From NCBI RefSeq assembly GCF_002849655.1, contig NZ_PDNW01000020.1, forward strand, positions 1 through 64,000: a stretch of 64,000 nt of DNA, read 5' to 3'. The stretch is from Pollutimonas subterranea (GTDB lineage Bacteria > Pseudomonadota > Gammaproteobacteria > Burkholderiales > Burkholderiaceae_B). Position numbers and translations under genes: made by a program. Positions 17,124 to 25,977 of this stretch are shown in pieces. The notes beneath the pieces were generated by a model. That model had not been told where the DNA came from. It made no database searches and saw nothing but the letters and a program-made list of their open reading frames with translations. Positions within the stretch are counted from its first letter, which is position 1; each line of letters begins with the position of its first letter.

Positions 17124-18329
17124 ATGACAACTCAAGCTTTCATTTGCGATGCTGTTCGCACACCTTTTGGCCGCTACGGCGGCGCACTTGCCTCGGTTCG
17201 CGCCGATGATCTCGCCGCTGTTCCGCTTAAGGCCTTGATGCAGCGCAATCCCGATGTGGATTGGGCGCGCGTTGATGACACCTTGTTCGGTTGCGCCAAT
17301 CAGGCGGGTGAAGACAATCGCAACGTGGCTCACATGGCGACCTTGCTGGCCGGCTTGCCCATTGAAGTGGCTGGCGCCACCATCAATCGTTTGTGCGGAT
17401 CGGGCCTCGATGCCATCGGTTCCGCAGCGCGTGCCATCCGTTCGGGCGATGCCCAGTTTGTCATTGCCGGCGGTGTGGAAAGCATGAGTCGTGCTCCATT
17501 CGTCATGGGCAAGGCCGAAACCGCATTTTCCCGCAGCGCATCGATCTACGACACCACCATAGGCTGGCGTTTCGTCAACAAATTGATGAAAGCGCAGTAT
17601 GGTGTTGACTCCATGCCCGAAACGGCCGAGAACGTCGCTGACCAGTTCAAGGTTTCGCGCGCCGACCAAGACCTTTTCGCCCTGGCCAGCCAAACCAAGA
17701 CCGCGGCGGCGCAGTCTGCCGGCGTATTCAAATCCGAAATCGTCCCTGTGCTGATTGCGCAGAAAAAAGGCGACCCTATCGTGGTCGATACCGACGAGCA
17801 TCCACGCCAAACCACGCTTGAAAGCCTTGCGCGCCTCAAGCCGGTGGTGCGGCCCGACGGCACCGTTACCGCGGGCAATGCGTCAGGCGTAAATGATGGC
17901 GCTTGCGGCCTGCTGGTGGCTTCCGAAGCCATGGCCCGCGAACAAGGCCTTGTGCCCCGTGCGCGCATCGTGGCCATGGCGACAGCCGGCGTCGAACCTC
18001 GCATCATGGGTATCGGGCCGGCGCCCGCATCACAGAAAGTCCTGGCCCTCGCCGGTCTAACCATTGACCAGATGGACGTCATTGAACTGAACGAAGCCTT
18101 CGCGGCGCAAGGCTTGGCGGTAACGCGCTTGCTCGGGCTGGATGACAATGATCCGCGGGTCAATCCCAATGGTGGTGCGATTGCCCTGGGCCATCCCCTG
18201 GGCGCCAGCGGCGCTCGCCTCGCCATTACCGCGGTCAATCAGTTGCATCGCACGGGCGGACGCTATGCCCTATGCACCATGTGCATAGGGGTAGGTCAGG
18301 GCATTGCCGTAATTCTGGAACGCGTATAA
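17124..18329 (+). CDS. pcaF: 3-oxoadipyl-CoA thiolase (acetyl-CoA acyltransferase family)
   Basis: A thiolase of 401 aa with nucleophile Cys91 (NRLCGSG), His357 (ALGHPLG) and Cys387 (CTMCIGVGQG). The N-terminal CDAVRTPFGRYGG and the segment ALKALMQRNP-like region resemble PcaF/PaaJ enzymes, which cleave 3-oxoadipyl-CoA to succinyl-CoA and acetyl-CoA in aromatic degradation. The annotated frame extends to 17106, but the ATG at 17124 gives the standard N-terminus. No other aromatic-catabolism genes lie nearby, so it could also serve as a general beta-ketothiolase; the family is certain, the substrate less so. Confidence 0.88.
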   Translation: MTTQAFICDAVRTPFGRYGGALASVRADDLAAVPLKALMQRNPDVDWARVDDTLFGCANQAGEDNRNVAHMATLLAGLPIEVAGATINRLCGSGLDAIGSAARAIRSGDAQFVIAGGVESMSRAPFVMGKAETAFSRSASIYDTTIGWRFVNKLMKAQYGVDSMPETAENVADQFKVSRADQDLFALASQTKTAAAQSAGVFKSEIVPVLIAQKKGDPIVVDTDEHPRQTTLESLARLKPVVRPDGTVTAGNASGVNDGACGLLVASEAMAREQGLVPRARIVAMATAGVEPRIMGIGPAPASQKVLALAGLTIDQMDVIELNEAFAAQGLAVTRLLGLDDNDPRVNPNGGAIALGHPLGASGARLAITAVNQLHRTGGRYALCTMCIGVGQGIAVILERV

Positions 18330-18384
18330 GGCATCGGGCTGGCGGCGTGTGGCTGCGCTGCCAGGTCCGGCTCGAGGCGGCCTA

Positions 18385-18861
18385 TTACGGCCGGGGCAGG
18401 TTCTTGACTGACGCCCCGGCTTTTACCTGGTGCTGCCGGAACCAGCCCTGTTCCATTTCAAGCGCATAGATGACAGGCCCTGCGGGGCAATGCGAGTCCA
18501 GGCTATGCGCCTGCATGTCGGCGATATTGACGATGACGCCTTGCGCATCGATAAACGCAATTGATAACGGCAACGGGGTGTTTTTCATCCAGAAGCACGG
18601 CTTGCCGACTTCCTGAAAGACAAATAGCATGCCGTGGTCAGGGGGCAGGCTTTGCCGCTGCATCAATCCCCGGGAACGGCTTTCGTCCGTGGCGGCGATT
18701 TCCGCGCTTATGGAATGCGTATCCACCATCAACTGCGCAGTGGGCAGCAACATGGCTCGTGTCATAGCCGGCACCAATGCCAGCCCGGTCAGGATCAAAG
18801 CGATGAGGGTGCGAAAAAAAACAGGGCCCGAAAGCCCTGTTAACAGATAAAATTTATGCAT
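18385..18861 (-). CDS. Exported DUF192 family protein
   Basis: About 158 aa. The N-terminus has a hydrophobic stretch (TLIALILTGLALVPAMTRA) typical of a signal peptide; the mature part carries the DUF192 core, including RSRGLMQRQSLPPDHGMLFVF and CFWMKNTPLPLSIAFID. Function is unknown; the fold is small and all-beta. The start is debatable: the ATG at 18861 is the best candidate because later ones would remove the signal peptide, yet a strong terminator for the upstream csp gene lies within codons 7-16. It sits downstream of a cold-shock gene, an arrangement common in betaproteobacteria. Confidence 0.85.
   Translation of the reverse strand: MHKFYLLTGLSGPVFFRTLIALILTGLALVPAMTRAMLLPTAQLMVDTHSISAEIAATDESRSRGLMQRQSLPPDHGMLFVFQEVGKPCFWMKNTPLPLSIAFIDAQGVIVNIADMQAHSLDSHCPAGPVIYALEMEQGWFRQHQVKAGASVKNLPRP
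18814..18841 (-). terminator. Rho-independent terminator of the cold-shock gene, inside the DUF192 start
   Basis: On the minus strand AACAGGGC and GCCCTGTT form a perfect eight-base stem with a six-base loop, followed by eight T. It stands 55 bases after the csp stop codon and overlaps the first codons of the DUF192 gene. Confidence 0.85.
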
Positions 18862-18895
18862 TGTTATTAGAAGCAAACCCGGTTATTGAGTGAGA

Positions 18896-19141
18896 TCAGG
18901 CAGCCGTAATATTAAGTGCTTGTTTGCCTTTCGGCCCTTGGGCAATTTCAAAAGCGACTTTTTGACCTTCTTTCAGGGTCTTGAAGCCGTTCATCTGGAT
19001 GGATGAAAAATGTGCGAAAAGGTCTTCGCCCCCGTTGTCAGGGGTAATAAAGCCGAAACCCTTGGCATCATTGAACCATTTGACGGTTCCTGTCAGCTTC
19101 TGGGTGTCCCCTGGTGCAGAGGTTGCGGTTGTATCAGACAT
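18896..19141 (-). CDS. Cold-shock protein, CspA family
   Basis: An 81-residue nucleic-acid-binding protein. The RNA-binding motifs are KGFGFI (RNP1) and DLFAHFSSI (RNP2, with Leu where Val is usual), inside the standard five-strand barrel starting [10 protein letters not shown] 14-residue Thr/Ala-rich extension precedes the domain, which is unusual among the 67-70-residue family members but common in betaproteobacteria. It is divergent from clpS. Whether it responds to cold cannot be told from sequence. Confidence 0.95.
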   Translation of the reverse strand: MSDTTATSAPGDTQKLTGTVKWFNDAKGFGFITPDNGGEDLFAHFSSIQMNGFKTLKEGQKVAFEIAQGPKGKQALNITAA

Positions 19142-19161
19142 ACGGACTGCCTCTCGACTAT

Positions 19162-19187
19162 AGTATAGGGTTAAAACTTGACTACAA
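19162..19187 (-). promoter_or_regulatory. Candidate promoter of the cold-shock gene
   Basis: Minus-strand TATACT (19162-19167) is a good -10 box about 20 bases before the ATG. TTGTAG (19182-19187) is the nearest -35-like sequence, but the spacer is only 14 bases, so the pairing is uncertain. Confidence 0.3.
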
Positions 19188-19283
19188 GGGTTAGCTTAAG
19201 CCTGCTTGATTCTGGCATGCCAATACTCCTCTCAGCAGTCAGAATAACGAGATCATGCGCAATTTCCGCTAATTCCGTCAACT

Positions 19284-19628
19284 ATGGAAACCACTAGTAT
19301 TGTCATGGCTACTCAAACCGAAAACCAACACGATACGGTTCTGGATCGTCAAGCGGCCAAGCTTGCGCCGCCGCCCATGTATCAGGTGGTGCTCCTGAAC
19401 GATGATTACACGCCGATGGACTTCGTCGTCGTCGTGTTGCAACGCATTTTTGGAAAGACCGAAGACGAGGCGGCACGCATCATGCTGAAGGTTCATCACG
19501 AAGGCCGCGGGGTTTGCGGTGTATACCCCCGCGATATTGCTGCTACACGCGTGGAAATGGTTCGTCAGTTGGCACATGCGCGCCAACACCCCTTGCAATG
19601 CGTGATGGAGCCCGCACCTGAAGCTTAG
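19284..19628 (+). CDS. clpS: ATP-dependent Clp protease adaptor ClpS
   Basis: Delivers N-end-rule substrates to ClpAP. The core [17 protein letters not shown], which contains the substrate-binding NDDYTPM, and [17 protein letters not shown] are intact. An internal ATG at 19305 would give 107 aa and is a fair alternative start; the upstream ATG gives 114. It stands 200 bases upstream of clpA on the same strand, the normal partner arrangement. Confidence 0.96.
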   Translation: METTSIVMATQTENQHDTVLDRQAAKLAPPPMYQVVLLNDDYTPMDFVVVVLQRIFGKTEDEAARIMLKVHHEGRGVCGVYPRDIAATRVEMVRQLAHARQHPLQCVMEPAPEA

Positions 19629-19751
19629 CGTCATGCCAGATACGCCCGCCCGCAGGGGACCGCGCAACGGGCAACAAGTACAGGTATAGTAAGGTTATCG
19701 GCGGCGCTTTTGGTGCCGTCCGGTCACAGTAAGATAACTCTTTTGTTAATG

Positions 19752-19782
19752 TTGATACGCAAGGTCGATTTAGTCATAGAAT
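19752..19782 (+). promoter_or_regulatory. Candidate clpA promoter
   Basis: TTGATA (19752-19757) and TAGAAT (19777-19782), with a 19-base spacer, lie about 50 bases before the clpA start. The spacer is long, so this is only a suggestion that clpA has its own promoter in addition to read-through from clpS. Confidence 0.3.
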
Positions 19783-19828
19783 AAGATTTATCGAATTGTT
19801 TGTCCGCTCCGATATGTATGGAGGAAGC

Positions 19829-22150
19829 GTGATTTCCGAAGAACTTGAAGTCAGCCTGCACATGGCCTTTGTCGAGGCCCGCACAGCGCGACATGAATTT
19901 ATTACCGTAGAGCACTTGCTGCTCTCCCTGCTCGACAACGCCGCCGCTGCCGAGGTGCTACGCGCCTGCTCGGCCGATATTGACGTCTTGCGTCAAGAAC
20001 TTCGCAAGTTCATCAATGAAAATACGCCGGTGTTTCCGGGCGAAGACGAGGTCGACACGCAGCCTACTTTAGGTTTTCAGCGTGTTATTCAACGCGCCAT
20101 CATGCACGTCTCGTCGGGCAATTCCAACAAGAACACCGTCACGGGCGCCAACGTGCTGGTCGCCATGTATGGCGAAAAAGACTCCCACGCCGTCTATTTC
20201 CTGCAACAGCAGGGCATTACTCGCCTGGATGTGGTCAACTTCCTGTCGCATGGCATCACCAAGGTCAACGAAGAGCCTGCGCCCGAGCCTGCCAAGTCGC
20301 AAGCCATCGAGGCCGAGGCCAAGTCCGACCAGCAGAAATCACCGCTCGAGCTCTACGCGACCGACCTGAATGCGGAAGCGCGCCAAGGCCGTATCGACCC
20401 CCTGATCGGGCGCGAGCACGAAGTCGAACGTGTCATCCAGGTGCTGTGCCGCCGTCGCAAGAACAATCCCTTGCTGGTGGGTGAAGCCGGCGTAGGCAAG
20501 ACAGCCATTGCCGAAGGTCTGGCATGGCGTATTACCCAAGGCGATGTGCCCGAAATCCTGGCCAACGCAGAAGTCTACGCCCTGGATATGGGCGCATTGC
20601 TCGCTGGCACCAAGTATCGGGGTGATTTCGAACAGCGTCTCAAGGGCGTGCTCAAATCGCTCAAAGATAATAGCCACGCCATTCTCTTCATCGATGAAAT
20701 CCACACGCTGATTGGCGCGGGATCCGCATCGGGCGGTACGCTCGACGCTTCAAACTTGCTCAAGCCGGCCCTGTCCTCGGGCCAGCTCAAATGCATGGGC
20801 GCCACGACATATAACGAGTACCGCGGAATCTTCGAAAAAGACCACGCTTTGTCGCGCCGCTTCCAGAAAATCGACGTGGCCGAACCCACCGTCCAGCAAA
20901 CGATCCAGATTCTTCGCGGCCTGAAAGGGCACTTCGAAGCGCACCACGGCGTGCGCTATTCGGCGGCCGCCATTACCGCCGCGGCTGAACTGGCCGCTCG
21001 CCATATCAATGATCGCTTCCTGCCTGATAAAGCCATTGATGTCATCGACGAGGCGGGCGCCGCGCAAAGGCTATTGCCGCGCTCCCGTCAAAAGAAGGTC
21101 ATCGGCAAGGCCGAGGTGCAGGCTACCGTCGCCAAGATTGCCCGCATTCCACCGCAAAGCGTCTCCAACGATGATCGCAACAAGCTTGCCACCCTGGAAC
21201 GCGATCTCAAGACCGTGGTCTTCGGTCAGGACTCGGCCATCGAAGCCTTGTCCGCCGCCATAAAAATGGCGCGGTCCGGGTTGGGGCGTCCCGACAAGCC
21301 TATTGGTTCCTTCCTGTTCTCCGGGCCTACCGGCGTGGGCAAAACCGAGGTCGCGCGGCAATTGGCGTTTGTGCTGGGTATTGAACTCCTGCGCTTCGAC
21401 ATGTCGGAATACATGGAGCGCCATACCGTGTCGCGTCTCATTGGTGCGCCTCCCGGATACGTCGGGTTCGACCAGGGCGGTCTGCTGACCGAAGCCGTCA
21501 GCAAGCAGCCGCATTGCGTGCTGCTGCTGGACGAAATCGAAAAGGCCCATCCGGATGTGTACAACATCCTTTTGCAGGTCATGGATCACGGTACGCTTAC
21601 CGACAACAATGGCCGCAAATCAGACTTCCGCAATGTGATTCTGGTCATGACCACGAATGCCGGCGCCGAAGCGCTTAATCGCAGCACCATCGGTTTCGCC
21701 GCGCCTGCCCGCACGGGCGACGAAATGGCCGATATCAAGCGCCTGTTCACGCCCGAATTCCGTAACCGGCTCGACGCCATCATTGGCTTCACACCGCTGT
21801 CGCGGGAGATCATCATGCGCGTGGTCGACAAGTTCCTCATGCAGCTCGAAGATCAGTTGCACGAGAAGCGGGTCGATGTCGTGTTCTCGCAAGAGCTGCG
21901 CGAACACCTCGCCAAGGAAGGTTTCGATCCTGCCATGGGTGCACGTCCGATGCAAAGGCTCATTCAGGACACCATACGTCGTGCCTTGGCCGACGAGCTG
22001 CTCTTTGGTCGCCTGGCCGATGGCGGTCACGTCGAGGTGCGTCTCGACCAAGACGGCAAAGTCCAGCTGGTCTTTTCCGACAAGCCAGAAAAACCGAGCA
22101 AGTCCAACCATGCATCGCCATCGCATCCGGAACCTGAGCTCGTCGATTGA
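19829..22150 (+). CDS. clpA: ATP-dependent Clp protease ATP-binding subunit ClpA
   Basis: Hexameric unfoldase that feeds ClpP. Clp-N repeats occupy about residues 1-145; two AAA+ modules follow, with Walker A GEAGVGKT at 218-225 and GPTGVGKT at 499-506, and the D2-small domain with GARPMQR near the end. I chose the GTG at 19829, which follows GGAGG and gives the classical [13 protein letters not shown] start (773 aa); ATG codons at 19796 and 19814 are in frame but poorer. The stop overlaps the pqiA start (TGATG). clpP lies far away at 56292. Confidence 0.96.
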   Translation: MISEELEVSLHMAFVEARTARHEFITVEHLLLSLLDNAAAAEVLRACSADIDVLRQELRKFINENTPVFPGEDEVDTQPTLGFQRVIQRAIMHVSSGNSNKNTVTGANVLVAMYGEKDSHAVYFLQQQGITRLDVVNFLSHGITKVNEEPAPEPAKSQAIEAEAKSDQQKSPLELYATDLNAEARQGRIDPLIGREHEVERVIQVLCRRRKNNPLLVGEAGVGKTAIAEGLAWRITQGDVPEILANAEVYALDMGALLAGTKYRGDFEQRLKGVLKSLKDNSHAILFIDEIHTLIGAGSASGGTLDASNLLKPALSSGQLKCMGATTYNEYRGIFEKDHALSRRFQKIDVAEPTVQQTIQILRGLKGHFEAHHGVRYSAAAITAAAELAARHINDRFLPDKAIDVIDEAGAAQRLLPRSRQKKVIGKAEVQATVAKIARIPPQSVSNDDRNKLATLERDLKTVVFGQDSAIEALSAAIKMARSGLGRPDKPIGSFLFSGPTGVGKTEVARQLAFVLGIELLRFDMSEYMERHTVSRLIGAPPGYVGFDQGGLLTEAVSKQPHCVLLLDEIEKAHPDVYNILLQVMDHGTLTDNNGRKSDFRNVILVMTTNAGAEALNRSTIGFAAPARTGDEMADIKRLFTPEFRNRLDAIIGFTPLSREIIMRVVDKFLMQLEDQLHEKRVDVVFSQELREHLAKEGFDPAMGARPMQRLIQDTIRRALADELLFGRLADGGHVEVRLDQDGKVQLVFSDKPEKPSKSNHASPSHPEPELVD

Positions 22151-23457
22151 TGGGTGAAGGCCCAGTAGTTGCTTGCCATCACTGCGCAACGCTGCACGAA
22201 CGCACGCCCATCGAACCGGGCGCAATGGCTAAGTGCACGCGTTGCGGGTACGTCTTGTATCGACGTAGCGCAGTGCCGATTTCAGGTTGGCTGGCGTTGG
22301 TCACAGGCGCGCTGCCGATCTTCGCCATTGCCAATTACTTTCCTGTCGCCATCTTGAACATCCAGGGCCAGACGGTAAGGGCGTCGTTTCCCGGAGCCTT
22401 GTGGCTCACGTGGGTTCAAGGCCACGAAGTACTGGCCATCATGACGGGCCTGTTCGGTTTCTGGCTGCCGTTCACCCAACTGACGATCCTGCTTTGGGCC
22501 TTGATGTCCGTCCGTTCCGGGCGACTGCCGGCGGATTTCCGGCATGGCATGCGTTTCCTTCACATGTTGGCGCCATGGAGCAACATGATTCCCGTGATGA
22601 TGCTCGGCATGCTCGTCGCGATGGTCAAGTTCGCAGGCCTTGCCACCCTGGCTCCGGGGCCGGGCTTGTGGGCCTTTGCGATCCTTGCCTTTTTGCTTAC
22701 CGGGTTGAGCCGTGTTACGGCCGAGCGCTTGTGGCGCTATGCCGAGGATTCCAAGCTGGTACTCGCGTCGAAGCCCGATATCGCCGAGGACAGATCGGTC
22801 GCATCGTGTAGCGCTTGCGGCTATGTACAGAATCTGCCGCCGGAACACGATTCGTGTACCTGTGCCCGATGCGATGCCCGGATTCACGCGCGTAGGCCCA
22901 ATGCTTCATCGCGCGCTTGGGCGCTGGTCATTGCGGCAGGCATTGTTTATATACCCGCCAACGTTCTGCCTGTCATGCATGTGCGCACGCCTACGGGCGA
23001 GAGCGCCCACACAATATTGGGCGGCGTACTGGAGCTCTGGTACCTGGGCTCCTGGGATCTTGCCCTGATTGTTTTTGTGGCCAGCGTTGTCGTTCCCATG
23101 ACGAAGATACTCGCCCTGATGGTGCTCTTGTTCAACCGCCGATGGCGCGGGCCGCGAATTCAACGCCAGCGCACCCGGCTTTATGAGCTCGTCGAGTTTA
23201 TTGGACAGTGGTCCATGCTGGATGTCTTTGTCGTGGTGCTTATGTCGGCCATGGCCAATTTCCCCGGCATATCGCAAGTCATCGCAGGGCCTGGCGCGGC
23301 CAGTTTTGGCTTGGTGGTCATCCTTACCATGTTGGCGGCAATGAGCTATGATCCGCGTCGAGGCTGGGATCGACAAGCGGAAATGCACCCTTTTCGCACG
23401 ATGCATTTGCGTCGTGGCTCCTCTCGGCAGGCAGCGCCTGGCACAACGCAGTCTTAA
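22150..23457 (+). CDS. pqiA: Paraquat-inducible protein A family (PqiA/LetA type)
   Basis: Inner-membrane protein (435 aa) with two similar halves. Each begins with a zinc-ribbon: Cys9/Cys12/Cys29/Cys32 in the first (CHHC...CTRC) and CSAC...CARC in the second, followed by four or so membrane helices. PqiA works with the MCE protein PqiB and lipoprotein PqiC in lipid movement across the envelope. The ATG overlaps the clpA stop (TGATG), so translation is coupled to a protease gene, and pqiB starts nine bases after its stop. Confidence 0.92.
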   Translation: MGEGPVVACHHCATLHERTPIEPGAMAKCTRCGYVLYRRSAVPISGWLALVTGALPIFAIANYFPVAILNIQGQTVRASFPGALWLTWVQGHEVLAIMTGLFGFWLPFTQLTILLWALMSVRSGRLPADFRHGMRFLHMLAPWSNMIPVMMLGMLVAMVKFAGLATLAPGPGLWAFAILAFLLTGLSRVTAERLWRYAEDSKLVLASKPDIAEDRSVASCSACGYVQNLPPEHDSCTCARCDARIHARRPNASSRAWALVIAAGIVYIPANVLPVMHVRTPTGESAHTILGGVLELWYLGSWDLALIVFVASVVVPMTKILALMVLLFNRRWRGPRIQRQRTRLYELVEFIGQWSMLDVFVVVLMSAMANFPGISQVIAGPGAASFGLVVILTMLAAMSYDPRRGWDRQAEMHPFRTMHLRRGSSRQAAPGTTQS

Positions 23458-23466
23458 AAGAATCGT

Positions 23467-25179
23467 ATGACAGATCATCAAACGCCACCTGACTCGCCTA
23501 CACCTCCATCCAGCGAACCGGCCGGCACCAGCGACCCGACGCGTACTGCGACGGGCTTGCCCAAGCCCGATATCAAGCCGCCGCGCGAGGCTCGCTTTTC
23601 ATGGATATGGCTGGTGCCGCTGGTTGCGGCATTGGTGGGTGTGTCGTTGCTGGTGCGCGACTGGATGCATACCGGGCCCACCATCACAATCAGCTTTGAA
23701 TCCGCCGATGGTCTGGAGGTAGGTCAAACGAAGGTTCGCTATAAAGACGTAGTCATCGGTGAGGTTACCGGTATCAAAGTAGCGCCTGACCGTACCAAAG
23801 TGTTGGTCGATGCCCAACTGAACCGTGAAGGGTCTTCGTACATCACGCAGGAGGGTACCCGCTTCTGGGTCGTGCGGCCACGTCTGGGAATCAGCGGTGT
23901 CTCGGGCCTGGGTACCTTGCTGTCGGGCGCTTATATTGGCGTGGATGCGGGTGCCCGCGGTGACGAGGCTGATGAAGATGATGAATCCGTCTACGAATTC
24001 ATCGGACTGGAGAAGCCGCCCGAGATTGCCAGCGGGCGTGCCGGGACCCGTTTTACCTTGCTTGCCCCGGATCTCGGTTCGCTTGAAATCGGCTCGCCTG
24101 TTTACTATCGGCGTATCGAAGTCGGCCAGGTGGTGGGCTACGACCTGGACAAGAGCGGTAAAGGGGTTGCCATCCAGGTTTTTGTCGACAAGCCCAACGA
24201 CCAGTTCGTTACGCAGAACACCCGGTTCTGGAATGCCAGTGGCATCAACGTTTCCTTGAGTGCCGACGGTTTCAATGTGCAGACCGGTTCGATCGTCTCG
24301 GTCATGGCCGGGGGGGTGGCGTTCGCAGCACCCGACGATGGCACCTCTCCCGAGCGCGCTGGTTCAGACCATGTGTTTACGCTTGCGGATACGCAGGTTC
24401 ATGCCATGGCCGATCCCGATGGTTCTCCCATGAACATCGAGATGAAGTTCAACCAATCCGTGCGTGGCCTGAAAGTCGGGGCGCCGATAGAGTTCCGCGG
24501 GCTGGAGCTTGGAAGGGTAATCGACATCGATCTTGAATTTGATGCAAAGGAGAAGTCCTTCTATGCGTTGGTGAAGGGCGAGCTGTATCCGCTGCGCTTC
24601 GGCGCCGCCTACCAAAATGTGATCAAGCATGATCCAGCTGCCAAGGAGCCGGGCCTGAACTTATTGCGATTCATGATCGAGCGCGGATTGCGAGCGCAAA
24701 TGCGAGCCGCCAACCTGCTGACCGGTCAACAATATGTGGCGCTCGAGTTCTACCCGGATGCCACGCCCGTCGTTGTTGACCGCAAGTCCTCGCCTATGGA
24801 ACTGCCAACGATCGCGGGTGACTTCGACCGATTGCAGCAACAAATCAGCAGTATTGTCGCCAAGATCGACACCATTCCGTTTGAGGGAATCGGCAACGAT
24901 TTGCGTGCAAGCTTGAAGTCCGCCAACAAATTGATGGCGAGTCTCGACGACAAGGTTGCACCTCAGGCCAGCGCGATGCTCAAGGCAGCCAGGAGCTCCC
25001 TAGCGCGCGTTGATAAGTTATTGGCCCCGGGGTCGGCCATGAATGACAACATCGAGGGCAGCTTGCGCGAGCTTACCGCGGCGGCGAAGTCGCTGCGCGC
25101 CCTGGCTGATTACTTGCAAACCCACCCTACGGCGATCTTGCGCGGGCCCGCCCGCGATCCCGTGCCCGTCAGCCCTTAG
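23467..25179 (+). CDS. pqiB: MCE-domain protein PqiB (intermembrane lipid transport)
   Basis: A single N-terminal membrane helix (about residues 41-60) anchors a 570-residue periplasmic protein with three MCE domains, beginning ITISFESADGLEVGQTKVRYKDV at about 75, with similar GLEVGxxVxYRxxxxGxV patterns near 205 and 325. A helical C-terminal part follows, from about 450. In E. coli PqiB forms stacked hexamers making a tunnel across the periplasm. It is flanked by pqiA and pqiC in one operon. Confidence 0.94.
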   Translation: MTDHQTPPDSPTPPSSEPAGTSDPTRTATGLPKPDIKPPREARFSWIWLVPLVAALVGVSLLVRDWMHTGPTITISFESADGLEVGQTKVRYKDVVIGEVTGIKVAPDRTKVLVDAQLNREGSSYITQEGTRFWVVRPRLGISGVSGLGTLLSGAYIGVDAGARGDEADEDDESVYEFIGLEKPPEIASGRAGTRFTLLAPDLGSLEIGSPVYYRRIEVGQVVGYDLDKSGKGVAIQVFVDKPNDQFVTQNTRFWNASGINVSLSADGFNVQTGSIVSVMAGGVAFAAPDDGTSPERAGSDHVFTLADTQVHAMADPDGSPMNIEMKFNQSVRGLKVGAPIEFRGLELGRVIDIDLEFDAKEKSFYALVKGELYPLRFGAAYQNVIKHDPAAKEPGLNLLRFMIERGLRAQMRAANLLTGQQYVALEFYPDATPVVVDRKSSPMELPTIAGDFDRLQQQISSIVAKIDTIPFEGIGNDLRASLKSANKLMASLDDKVAPQASAMLKAARSSLARVDKLLAPGSAMNDNIEGSLRELTAAAKSLRALADYLQTHPTAILRGPARDPVPVSP

Positions 25180-25186
25180 GAAAAGA

Positions 25187-25828
25187 ATGAATCCAGGCCG
25201 AATTTTTTATGCCGTATTGCTGATCGCCGGGCTGGCTGCCTGCGCCAGCCCAACAAGACAGTACTACACCTTGCTGCCTGCCTCCACGGTGGCCGATTCC
25301 TCCGCCGTGGAAACCAAGGCGTCGCCGAAGTTTGCAATCAGTGTCCAGCCCGTAGAACTGCCAGAGCAGGTTGACCGCCCCCAGATTGTGATCAATGATG
25401 CGAATGCCGCGCAGGTTACACCGCTCAATAGCGCGCTATGGGCATCGCCACTATCGGATGAGATACGGAATGCCTTGTCCAATGCGCTGTCGCGCCAGCT
25501 TGGCGTACTGGATATTGCTTCCGGGGGAACCCCTGAGTCCCTGCCAATATGGCGGATCAATGTGCGGGTACAGCGTTTCGATTCCGTCTATAACGAGCGC
25601 GCGGTACTGGATGCGACATGGCGTCTCACGCCCGTTCACCAACGGGGCAAGAAAACAATAATATGTCGCGCCGAGGTTCAGGTACCGGTCGAGACGGGCA
25701 TGTCGGCATTGATTGCGGGGCATCAAGAGGCCCTGCAGAAACTCGCGGCGTTGATTGCGGCGCAATTGATGAAGCCGGCGGATGCACGCCAGATCGCCGG
25801 TGTGGATACCAAAGGTTGTACCTCTTAG
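25187..25828 (+). CDS. pqiC: PqiC-type outer-membrane lipoprotein
   Basis: Lipoprotein of 213 aa with signal peptide and lipobox LAAC (Cys19). The mature part starts ASPTRQYYTLLP, typical of the ABC-type transport auxiliary lipoprotein family (DUF330) that includes PqiC. The frame is open upstream, but the ATG at 25187, seven bases after the pqiB stop and preceded by GGAAAAG, gives the signal peptide. The last codons contain a GGTTGTACC sequence that may double as an operator for putA. Confidence 0.92.
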   Translation: MNPGRIFYAVLLIAGLAACASPTRQYYTLLPASTVADSSAVETKASPKFAISVQPVELPEQVDRPQIVINDANAAQVTPLNSALWASPLSDEIRNALSNALSRQLGVLDIASGGTPESLPIWRINVRVQRFDSVYNERAVLDATWRLTPVHQRGKKTIICRAEVQVPVETGMSALIAGHQEALQKLAALIAAQLMKPADARQIAGVDTKGCTS

Positions 25829-25876
25829 AAAAAATCGGTAGCAAGGGTTAACCATAGTACAAAAATGAGTACAACC
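25814..25876. promoter_or_regulatory. Candidate PutA operator boxes upstream of putA
   Basis: GGTTGTACC (25814-25822, inside the end of pqiC) and AGTACAACC (25868-25876, the reverse orientation). A partial copy AGTACAA at 25856-25862 lies 12 bases before the latter. The core GGTTGTAC resembles the GGTTGCAC box bound by the E. coli PutA ribbon-helix-helix domain. A third copy lies after putA. Binding is inferred. Confidence 0.5.
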
Positions 25877-25977
25877 TGTTTAGTATTCCTTTCTCGCTTG
25901 TAGCGGGAATTTGAAGCAGAAGAGGCGCCCGCACGCGCGCCGCTGCTCGATCAAAAAAGGTAATACGGGGATAGGCT

